Source: Acidimicrobiia bacterium UBA4744 (lineage in GTDB: Bacteria > Actinomycetota > Acidimicrobiia > Spongiisociales > UBA4744). From it: a stretch of DNA of 8,065 nucleotides. Positions 1 through 7,228 of this stretch are shown in pieces. The notes under the pieces are model-generated. The model had not been told where the DNA came from and did no database searches. It was given only the letters and a program-made list of their open reading frames with translations. The DNA lies in NCBI GenBank assembly GCA_002403855.1, contig DHIO01000028.1, positions 8,223 through 16,287 on the forward strand. The letters are read 5' to 3'. The translations under genes were made by a program, and so were the position numbers. How positions within the stretch are numbered: position 1 is the stretch's first letter; each line of letters opens with the position of its first letter.

Positions 1-785
1 TCGTGGATGCCGTATTCTCCCGACACCCAGGCGCACACCGGCATGGTCACCTGCTCGTCGTTGATGATCGCCGCCACCATCCGGGCGGCTGCGGATGACG
101 GAGCGTAGTAGGCGCTACCCGTCTTGAGCAGGGCCACGATCTCGGCGCCTCCCTTGCGGGTGCGGTCCATGAGCTCTTCGATCTCCTCGTCACTCAGGTA
201 GTCGCTGAGCGGCCGGCCGGCCACCCGGCACTGCGACGGGACCGGAACCATGGTCGGACCGTGGCTGCCGAGCGTGAGGGCGTCGATCTCGAGAATGTCG
301 ACTCCGGTGGCCTCGGCGAGGAAATGGGCGAGGCGGGAGCTGTCGAGAATACCGGCCTGCCCCAGCACTTTGTGGTGCGGCAGTCCGGAGACCTCGGCAG
401 CCAGGGTGGTCATGTGGTCGAGAGGATTGGTCACGACCACCAACGTCGCCTCGGGTGAGTACCTGATCAGCTCCTCGGTGACGCTCTTGACGATCTTGGC
501 GTTCACCTCGAGGAGATCCATACGGCTCATACCGGGTTTTCTCGGCAATCCGGCGGTGATGACCACCACATCGCTGCCCGCGGTATCGGCGTAGTCGTTG
601 GAGCCCACCACCAGCGTGCGGTACTTCTCGACGGGGCGGGACTGATTCATGTCGAGCGCCAAACCCTGGGGCAGGCCTTCGACGATGTCGGTCAGAACCA
701 CCTCGTCGACGATGTCCATCGCCGCCAGCCGCTCGGCGGTAGTCGAACCGTACTTGCCCGCACCTACGACGGCGACCTTGCTCAT
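1..785 (-). CDS. mdh: Malate dehydrogenase, LDH-like type, partial (C-terminus beyond left edge)
   Basis: This cytosolic TCA-cycle enzyme oxidises malate to oxaloacetate with NAD+. The window holds 261 residues from the start codon; the family is usually about 310, so roughly 50 C-terminal residues lie outside. Visible features are the Rossmann glycine motif GAGKYG (residues 8-13), Asp33 at the end of the second strand (the usual NAD-over-NADP residue), the mobile-loop block LPRKPGMSR (80-88) with Arg82 and Arg88, which mark malate rather than lactate dehydrogenase, TNPLD (119-123), and the catalytic Asp148 and Arg151 in LDSSR. The catalytic His175 sits in GSHGPTMVP, where the family normally has GGHGDTMVP, so the Asp two residues after the His is Pro. 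The ATG at 785-783 is preceded by AAAGGAGAA six bases upstream. It diverges from the lipoprotein gene at 860. Confidence 0.95.
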   Translation of the reverse strand, partial: MSKVAVVGAGKYGSTTAERLAAMDIVDEVVLTDIVEGLPQGLALDMNQSRPVEKYRTLVVGSNDYADTAGSDVVVITAGLPRKPGMSRMDLLEVNAKIVKSVTEELIRYSPEATLVVVTNPLDHMTTLAAEVSGLPHHKVLGQAGILDSSRLAHFLAEATGVDILEIDALTLGSHGPTMVPVPSQCRVAGRPLSDYLSDEEIEELMDRTRKGGAEIVALLKTGSAYYAPSSAAARMVAAIINDEQVTMPVCAWVSGEYGIH

Positions 786-790
786 GGCGA

Positions 791-799
791 TTCTCCTTT
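791..799 (-). promoter_or_regulatory. Ribosome binding site of mdh
   Basis: The minus strand reads AAAGGAGAA, a near-consensus Shine-Dalgarno sequence, with a five- to seven-base gap to the ATG at 785. It fixes the mdh start. Confidence 0.75.
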
Positions 800-843
800 G
801 CTGATCGATTCTCGAAGGCTAGCGGCACCATCGCCGCGGTTGA

Positions 844-850
844 GAGGGGA
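844..850 (+). promoter_or_regulatory. Candidate ribosome binding site for the TTG start of the lipoprotein gene
   Basis: GAGGGGA lies nine bases before the TTG at 860. The competing GTG start at 890 has AAGGA (881-885) only four bases away, which is short. Spacing therefore favours the TTG, while signal-peptide length favours the GTG. Confidence 0.45.
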
Positions 851-859
851 ACGTCGAGT

Positions 860-2056
860 TTGATCGACGGTCCTGCTATCAAGGACCCGGTGCGACGGTT
901 TGCTACCCTCTTGGCGCTGATTCCGGCTTTGACGCTGCAGGCGTGCAGCTTCGTTTCGCAGTCCGGAACCGGCCCTCCGGGCTCGGATACGACCACGGGC
1001 ACCCAACCACCCGAGATCGACCTGACCGACCCGGAGCTTCCGACCCGCCTCGGGTCCCCGCCTTTCGAGGACGTCGTCTGGCAGCGAACGGTCGGAGGGG
1101 TGACCGTGCTGGGCGGCACCGCCTCGGCCGATCCGGCCGAGCTCGAGTTGATTGCCGGAGCGCTCGAGGAAGTCCCGGCGGTCCTCGCGGATCTCGCCTT
1201 GCCCCGGAACCTGATCAGGATCCGGTCGGTCGACGGCGAGGAAGCCGTCGGCAAGGCCGTGGCCTTCACCCAGGGGCCCGACATCTACCTCGTCGACAAG
1301 ACCTTTGCTCCCAACGGTGACGCCGCCACCCGGATGGATTTGACGAGGGCGCTGCTCCACGAACTCGCCCATGTGGCCCAGTTCTCGACCCTCGACGAGG
1401 CGTACGTCGAAGCGGCCCTGCAGGGGAAGGTCGACCAGGTCGAACCGGCCTCCGGGTCAAAGCTGGTGCGTTCGTTTGCGGACGCGGTTGGATGGATCGA
1501 CCAGAACCCGGATCCCCTCGAGGCCTCCTGGCTGCTGCCCTCGTCCATCGCAACGTCCACGGACTATGGCAGGACGGGAGCAGGAGAAGACATGGCGGAA
1601 GCGGTTTCGATGGTGGTCCTGGGGCGGTCCAACTGGATCCCCGGCACCCACACCCGCTGGGTGGAGCAATGGTTGAGAACCGACGCAACGAGGCTGGCGG
1701 AGGGGAAACCGTGGGCACCGGCCGGATCCCGCGAGGTGCTCTCCCGCGACCCGCTCTACGACGAAGCAGCCCTGACCGGCATCGCCATGAGGTTCGACCA
1801 TATTGAGCCCCTGTATTTCAGCCTTCCGGACGATGTGGCCCCCCACCAACAGCTGGCTGCCGAGGTCCAGCAACGACTCCTGGACCGAAGGCTCAGCGGA
1901 GTGCTGGCCCGCACCGACGATGACCGGCTGCCGCGCTATGCCGGGCTGTTCAGCAGAACCGACGGCGTGAGCTTCTGGGTCGAGCTGTGGGACTTCCGGG
2001 CCGCCGGCGGCTTCAAGGCCGCCGACCCCATCCTGACCTACGTCGTTCTGTGGTAG
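860..2056 (+). CDS. Lipoprotein with HExxH zinc metallopeptidase motif, anthrax-lethal-factor-like active-site pattern
   Basis: This is a predicted exported, membrane-anchored protein of 398 residues from the TTG at 860. A hydrophobic stretch (about residues 13-27) ends in LQAC, a lipobox with Cys29 as the lipidated residue, followed by a Ser/Gly/Thr/Pro-rich spacer to about 50. HELAH at 167-171 is a classic zinc-binding HExxH motif, preceded by the helix LTRALL. About 65 residues later comes DYGRTGAGEDMAEA (235-248). From memory this resembles the lethal factor segment SYGRTNEAEFFAEA, and the Tyr-to-Glu spacing of seven is identical. That makes Glu243 the likely third zinc ligand and Tyr236 the assisting tyrosine. 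Peptidase activity and substrate are inferred; I do not recognise a named orthologue. The start is uncertain: GTG at 890 would give a more typical short signal peptide but has only AAGGA four bases upstream, whereas the TTG has GAGGGGA nine bases upstream. Both starts keep the lipobox. The nucleotidase gene follows after 169 bases with no visible terminator. Confidence 0.85.
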   Translation: MIDGPAIKDPVRRFATLLALIPALTLQACSFVSQSGTGPPGSDTTTGTQPPEIDLTDPELPTRLGSPPFEDVVWQRTVGGVTVLGGTASADPAELELIAGALEEVPAVLADLALPRNLIRIRSVDGEEAVGKAVAFTQGPDIYLVDKTFAPNGDAATRMDLTRALLHELAHVAQFSTLDEAYVEAALQGKVDQVEPASGSKLVRSFADAVGWIDQNPDPLEASWLLPSSIATSTDYGRTGAGEDMAEAVSMVVLGRSNWIPGTHTRWVEQWLRTDATRLAEGKPWAPAGSREVLSRDPLYDEAALTGIAMRFDHIEPLYFSLPDDVAPHQQLAAEVQQRLLDRRLSGVLARTDDDRLPRYAGLFSRTDGVSFWVELWDFRAAGGFKAADPILTYVVLW

Positions 2057-2225
2057 CGAGCGACGGGCGGCCACGAGCGGCGAGCGGAAAGCAGCAGGCC
2101 ACAGGCAGGTCTCGGCGTCCTTCGTCCTCTCGGGAGTGTAGGTTCGGGAGTGGGAATGGGGCGTGTCGCAGCTCTCATCTCTTGTCTGCGACCGCACAAC
2201 GAGGACGTAAGGGAGGAGAGGACAC
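2057..2225 (+). other. Intergenic region upstream of the SLH-nucleotidase gene
   Basis: These 169 bases contain no credible ORF, no hairpin with a T tract, and no convincing -35/-10 pair. TAGGTT at 2139-2144 fits a loose -10 box but lacks a recognisable -35. The only clear signal is the ribosome binding site GGAGGAG at 2212-2218. The absence of a terminator leaves co-transcription with the lipoprotein gene possible. Confidence 0.4.
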
Positions 2226-5000
2226 ATGAGAAGACAAGCGATAGTGCTGGTGGCGCTGCTACTGGCACTCTCCGGTGTCACCGCCCTGGCACCTGCGGCA
2301 GCGGTGGTGTTCGACGACGTGGCACCAACGACGTACTACGCAGACGCGGCGCTGTGGGCCGGGACCAGAGGCATCTCCAACGGAACGGGTCCGGGTGAGT
2401 TTTCACCGGACGACCCGTTGACGAGGGCAGATGCGATGACGCTGCTGTGGAGGGCCTTCGGATCCCCCGAGCCCGTTGTGACTGCGACGCCGCCGTTCTT
2501 CACCGATGTGCCCGCCGGGACCTACTACCGCAAGGCGGTCGAATGGGCCTTCTACGGCGGGATCACGACCGGCAAGACCGCTACCACTTTCGCGCCCGGG
2601 GACACCATCACCAGGGCAGAGTTCTCGACGATGCTCTGGCGTGCCTACGGCTCGGTGGCCGACAGCCCGGCTGCCAATGGCGATGAGCTGTGGATCGAGC
2701 ACACAATGCTCGGTCAGCTTGTCGGAACATTGGAGCAACCCGACGGCTTCCTGTTCGAAGGAGAATGGACGGCCGTCGGCGGGACCGGGATGTTCACCAA
2801 TGCCACCGGCTCGGGCGATCTGCACGGGACAGGCAACGTCTACGGCGTGGTCGACCCCGATGTTCCGATGGGACTCATGCAGCTCAACATCGAGGGCCAG
2901 ATCGCATACGATGGGTCCGAGGGACCGATCGAAGGCACCGTGATGGGGGAACACGGACCACCTGATTTCACCGCGCCGGGCTGTCCCGAGTGGGCCGAAT
3001 GGCGCTACTCCAGTGCGGGTGCGGGTCAGATGTCCCATCTCGGGCGGGTCGAGTACAGCCTGACTCAGTGTACGGTTTCCGGCGCCGTGTCCACGTCCGA
3101 GGGCACGATCACGTTTGTTGCCGCCGCGTTCAGCGATGTGCCCGCCGGTTCCTACTACGAAGAGGCCGTCAACTGGATGACGGCGAACGGCATCACCACG
3201 GGGACCACGCCCACGACCTTCTCACCAGACGTACTGCTGACCCGGGCCATGGGGGTCACGTTCCTCTGGAGGGCCGCAGGCGAACCAGAGACGTTCACGC
3301 TCAACATGTTCCACATCGACGACCACCATTCGCATCTCCAGGCGGACGACATAGGCCTCGAGATCGGTGGTTCGGAGGTGGAATTTGAGCTCGGCGGTTT
3401 CCCGAGGGTGGTATCCACCATCGACGCTCTCCGCGCCTCCAACGCCGGCGAGAACAACATGGTGATCCACGCCGGCGACGCAATCACCGGGACCCTGTTC
3501 TACACGCTGTTCGAGGGCGAAGCGGATGCGGCGCTCATGAACGAGGCGTGCTTCGACATCCTGGTTCCCGGGAACCACGAGTTCGACGGGAGCGACGCCG
3601 GGTTGGTGAAGTTCCTCGACTTCCTGGATAGTGGCTTGTGCGACACCGAGGTGATCACGGCCAACGTGGCTCCCAAGCTCGGGACGCCGCTGGCGCCCAG
3701 TTCGAGCACCGACTACCTCGAACCGAACACGATCCGGAACTTCGGCGGTGAGCAGGTGGGGTTCGTGGGCATCACCATCGCCCAGAAGACGAAGGTGTCG
3801 TCTTCCCCGCTCGAAACCACGCAGTTCCTCGACGAGCTGACGACTGCCCAGGCTCAGATCGATCAGTTGACGGCGCAAGGCGTCGACAAGATCGTCTTGA
3901 TCACCCACTACGGGTACAGCAACGACGTCGCCCTGGCGTCGGCGCTCTCCGGGGTGGACGCCATCGTGGGCGGCGACTCTCACACACTGCTCGGTGACTT
4001 CGACAAGTACGGCCTCACCACGCGTGGGGACTACCCGACCCAGACGACCAACGCGGACGGCGATCCCGTCTGCATCGTCCACGCCTGGCAGTACAGCACC
4101 GTCGTCGGTGCGCTGTCGGTGCACTTCGACGAGGACGGCACAGTGGTCGACTGCACCGGTTCCGCTCACCTGTTGCTGGGTGATGTGCTCGAGAACGAGG
4201 GCGGGGTTCCCGACGCCACCATCCAGGCGGCGATCGACTCCGATCCGCAGCTGATGCAGATCGCCCCCGATGCCGCGGCCGGTGCCGTGCTCGACCAGTT
4301 CGCCGCCGAGGTGGATGTGCTGGCGGCCGAGGTGATCGGGACGGTTTCCGAGGATCTCTGCTTGGCTCGGTTCCCCTACGACGGCAGCCGGAGCGAAATC
4401 TGCGATGACGCCGACCTGCCCAACGGCGGGGACATCCAACAGCTGGTCACGGAAGCGTTCCTCACCAGGGCGTTCCGGGCGGACATCGCCCTGCAGAACT
4501 CGGGCGGCGTGCGGATCGACATACCGGCCGGCAACATCACGATCGCTCAGGCATACGAGCTTCTGCCGTTTGCCAATACGCTCTTCGAGTTGGAGATGAC
4601 CGGCGCCGAGGTCGCCCTCGCCCTCGAACAGGGCTTGTCGAATGTCCTCGACAAGGGCGGTTCGTCGGGAGCGTATCCCTACGGAGCCGGTATCCGGTGG
4701 GACGTCGACACGACGGCCACCTCCGGGAACCGCTTCTCGAACATCGAAGTGAAGCCCAAGGGAACCGATACCTGGGTGCCGATAGACCTCACCGCCACCT
4801 ATGTCGTTGTCGCCAACAGCTTCATGGGCGGAGGCGGAGACGGCTATCAGGTGCTCGCGGACGTGGTGGCGGACGGACGCTCCGTCGATACGTTCCTCGA
4901 CTATGCCCAGTCGTTCATCGACTACATCGTCGAAGACGCCGGCGGGGTGATCGGTAAGCCGACCGAATACTCGACTCAGAACTACTCACCCGCACCGTAA
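2226..5000 (+). CDS. SLH-domain cell-surface 5'-nucleotidase (UshA/NadN-type) with embedded beta domain
   Basis: This 924-residue secreted protein probably hydrolyses extracellular nucleotides or NAD-type dinucleotides at the cell wall. A signal peptide (1-26, ending APAAA) is followed by SLH1 (about 28-80) and SLH2 (90-142), then a beta-rich domain (149-300), SLH3 (301-352) and the 5'-nucleotidase. In the metallophosphatase half I see DDHHSH (365-370; Asp366 and His368 as ligands), GDAITG (417-422; Asp418), GNHEFD (449-454; Asn450, catalytic His451, Asp454), THYG (560-563; His561) and GGDSHT (582-587). The C-terminal half carries NGGDIQQLV (733-741), NSGGVR (758-763), LPFANTL (780-786; Phe782) and NSFMGGGGDGY (864-874; Phe866). 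Phe782 and Phe866 match the aromatic residues that sandwich the base in UshA. The Cys712-Cys726 loop and GGDIQQ recall NAD nucleotidase NadN more than E. coli UshA, so substrate choice is open. GGAGGAG lies seven bases before the ATG. SLH domains normally bind secondary wall polymers, so I infer wall anchoring. Confidence 0.93.
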   Translation: MRRQAIVLVALLLALSGVTALAPAAAVVFDDVAPTTYYADAALWAGTRGISNGTGPGEFSPDDPLTRADAMTLLWRAFGSPEPVVTATPPFFTDVPAGTYYRKAVEWAFYGGITTGKTATTFAPGDTITRAEFSTMLWRAYGSVADSPAANGDELWIEHTMLGQLVGTLEQPDGFLFEGEWTAVGGTGMFTNATGSGDLHGTGNVYGVVDPDVPMGLMQLNIEGQIAYDGSEGPIEGTVMGEHGPPDFTAPGCPEWAEWRYSSAGAGQMSHLGRVEYSLTQCTVSGAVSTSEGTITFVAAAFSDVPAGSYYEEAVNWMTANGITTGTTPTTFSPDVLLTRAMGVTFLWRAAGEPETFTLNMFHIDDHHSHLQADDIGLEIGGSEVEFELGGFPRVVSTIDALRASNAGENNMVIHAGDAITGTLFYTLFEGEADAALMNEACFDILVPGNHEFDGSDAGLVKFLDFLDSGLCDTEVITANVAPKLGTPLAPSSSTDYLEPNTIRNFGGEQVGFVGITIAQKTKVSSSPLETTQFLDELTTAQAQIDQLTAQGVDKIVLITHYGYSNDVALASALSGVDAIVGGDSHTLLGDFDKYGLTTRGDYPTQTTNADGDPVCIVHAWQYSTVVGALSVHFDEDGTVVDCTGSAHLLLGDVLENEGGVPDATIQAAIDSDPQLMQIAPDAAAGAVLDQFAAEVDVLAAEVIGTVSEDLCLARFPYDGSRSEICDDADLPNGGDIQQLVTEAFLTRAFRADIALQNSGGVRIDIPAGNITIAQAYELLPFANTLFELEMTGAEVALALEQGLSNVLDKGGSSGAYPYGAGIRWDVDTTATSGNRFSNIEVKPKGTDTWVPIDLTATYVVVANSFMGGGGDGYQVLADVVADGRSVDTFLDYAQSFIDYIVEDAGGVIGKPTEYSTQNYSPAP
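2504..3148 (+). repeat. 15-base direct repeat at the start of SLH2 and SLH3
   Basis: CGATGTGCCCGCCGG occurs identically at 2504-2518 and 3134-3148, encoding the DVPAG motif that opens SLH2 and SLH3. The two copies flank the embedded beta domain. Identity over 15 bases is partly due to conserved protein sequence and strong G+C codon bias, but it would also suit homologous exchange between SLH copies. Confidence 0.6.
2670..3125 (+). other. Embedded beta-rich domain with conserved blocks in circularly permuted order
   Basis: This segment encodes residues 149-300 of the SLH-nucleotidase. In secreted proteins carrying this beta domain, the order I know is a Cys plus THLGR-like block, then a strand running into AANGD, then GGTGRFAGATGSG and a final strand. 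Here the second half comes first: AANGDELWIEH (149-159), GGTGMFTNATGSG (185-197) and a last strand near 216-228. A short linker follows, and then the first half: GCPEW with Cys253, MSHLGRVEYS with Cys282 just after, and GTITFVAA (293-300). The end of the second piece (VAA) and the start of the first (AANGDEL) would join into one continuous block, so all parts are present once. The assignment rests on remembered motif order. Confidence 0.6.
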
Positions 5001-5021
5001 CGCGCGAGGTGCGACGACAGC

Positions 5022-5053
5022 AGGGGGCGGCCCGCACCGGGCCGCCCCCTTTC
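5022..5053 (+). terminator. Rho-independent terminator of the SLH-nucleotidase gene
   Basis: Positions 5022-5034 pair perfectly with 5038-5050 (13 base pairs, nearly all G-C) around the loop CAC, and the stem runs into TTTT at 5050-5053. It starts 21 bases after the TAA stop. The minus-strand side has no T tract, so it acts mainly on plus-strand transcripts but could also block read-through from icd. Confidence 0.85.
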
Positions 5054-5094
5054 ACGAGCACCAGGCAACGAGCCGGCGCCCCTCGTGTCTGCTT

Positions 5095-5118
5095 GAAAGC
5101 TGGGAGCTTGGCTCCAGC
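5095..5118 (-). terminator. Possible weak terminator of the purH-folD-icd operon
   Basis: On the minus strand GCTGGAGC (5118-5111) pairs with GCT-CCAGC (5107-5099) around the loop CAA, giving eight pairs with one bulged base, followed by TTTC. It lies 30 bases past the icd stop. The stem is modest and the T tract short, so this is tentative. Confidence 0.35.
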
Positions 5119-5147
5119 AGGGCGCTGAGGACTGATTCCTTCTTCTC

Positions 5148-6350
<1,203 letters not shown>

Positions 6351-6354
6351 AGGG

Positions 6355-6364
6355 ACTCCTTCTT
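6355..6364 (-). promoter_or_regulatory. Ribosome binding site of icd
   Basis: The minus strand reads AAGAAGGAGT, five bases before the ATG at 6350, within the 23-base gap after folD. It is a strong Shine-Dalgarno sequence that supports independent initiation within the operon. Confidence 0.75.
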
Positions 6365-6373
6365 TTGGACCGA

Positions 6374-7228
6374 TTATCCCATGCTGCGCTCTGCGGCGGC
6401 CACGGTGTTGCGCATCAACATGGCCACGGTCATCGGACCCACTCCGCCGGGAACCGGAGTGATAGCACCGGCCACCTCCTGCACCTCATCGAAGGCGACA
6501 TCACCCACCAGGCCGTCTTCGGTCCGGTTGATGCCGACGTCGATGACGGTGGCTCCGGGCTTGACGGCATCCCGGCCAATCAACTGCGGGACCCCCACGG
6601 CTGCCACCAGAATGTCGGCTTCCCGGGCTACGGCGGCGATGTCGGGAGTCCGGGAGTGGGCCACCGTAACCGTTGCATCGGTGCCTTTGGTGGCCAGCAG
6701 AATCGACAGTGGCCTGCCGACCAGGAACGAACGGCCGACGATCACCGCCTTCTGGCCGGACGGATCGATCCCGTAGTACGAGAGAATCCGCATCACTCCC
6801 TGCGGGGTGCAGGGAACCAACACCGCCCGCTCCAGGGCCAGCAAACCGAGATTGTAGGGATGGAGCCCGTCGGCATCCTTGCTGGGATCGATGAGCGATG
6901 TCACTCGCTTGTCGTCCAGGTCCCCCGGCAGCGGAAGCTGCACCAGGATCCCGTCCACCGCCGGATCTGCGTTCAGCCCCAGCACGAGCGACTCCACCTC
7001 GTCCTGAGTCGCCTCGGCGTCGAGTTCATGATGGAGTGAACTGATACCTACCTTCTCGGCCAACCGTCGCTTGCTTCGCACATAGACGTGCGACGCCGGG
7101 TCGTCGCCGACCAGTACGGTGGCCAACCCCGGGACCTTTCCCTTCTCGGCCAGGACCGCCACTCGTTCGGCCACCTCGTCCCGTACTGCTGCCGCTACCT
7201 CTTTGCCATCCAATATTTGCGCGCTCAA
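6374..7228 (-). CDS. folD: Bifunctional methylenetetrahydrofolate dehydrogenase / methenyltetrahydrofolate cyclohydrolase
   Basis: FolD is a cytosolic enzyme that converts 5,10-methylene-THF to 5,10-methenyl-THF with NADP+ and then hydrolyses it to 10-formyl-THF, the donor used by PurH. Its 284 residues are the usual family length. Visible motifs are SHVYVRSKRRLAEKVGI (46-62) with Tyr49 and catalytic Lys53, VQLPLP (96-101) with Gln97, KDADGLHP (117-124) with Asp120, PCTPQG (139-144), the nucleotide-binding VGRSFLVGRP (164-173), and the family signature TPVPGGVGPMT (257-267). The start is TTG at 7228-7226, which overlaps the purH stop as TTGA. AGGAGG lies 11 bases upstream inside purH; no ATG or GTG lies in frame nearby. 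Translation is probably coupled to purH. Confidence 0.97.
   Translation of the reverse strand: MSAQILDGKEVAAAVRDEVAERVAVLAEKGKVPGLATVLVGDDPASHVYVRSKRRLAEKVGISSLHHELDAEATQDEVESLVLGLNADPAVDGILVQLPLPGDLDDKRVTSLIDPSKDADGLHPYNLGLLALERAVLVPCTPQGVMRILSYYGIDPSGQKAVIVGRSFLVGRPLSILLATKGTDATVTVAHSRTPDIAAVAREADILVAAVGVPQLIGRDAVKPGATVIDVGINRTEDGLVGDVAFDEVQEVAGAITPVPGGVGPMTVAMLMRNTVAAAERSMG

Larger units (their letters stand above)
786..859. other. Divergent intergenic region between mdh and the lipoprotein gene
   Basis: These 74 bases must hold 5' regions for both divergent genes, or the promoters overlap the coding starts. Besides the two ribosome binding sites I see only one weak candidate: a TAGCCT hexamer on the minus strand (about 817-822) that fits a loose -10 box for mdh, with no recognisable -35 at standard spacing. 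I do not call a promoter. Confidence 0.4.

Noticed and set aside
190..1284. 364-codon minus-strand ORF crossing the mdh start and the lipoprotein gene
   Set aside because: It is Arg/Ser-rich and lies in a different frame from mdh over the same strand; the mdh frame carries all the conserved residues.
1998..2030. GC palindromes (GCCGCCGGCGGC and a downstream GGCCGCC) near the lipoprotein 3' end, considered as a terminator
   Set aside because: They are inside the coding sequence, have no T tract, and arise from Ala/Gly codons.
2100..2225. Promoter candidates TAGGTT (2139-2144) and TTGTCT (about 2182)
   Set aside because: Neither forms a -35/-10 pair at acceptable spacing; too weak to call.
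3222..4439. 405-codon minus-strand ORF antisense to the nucleotidase
   Set aside because: It has no recognisable domain and runs opposite well-conserved catalytic motifs, so it is a G+C-driven shadow.
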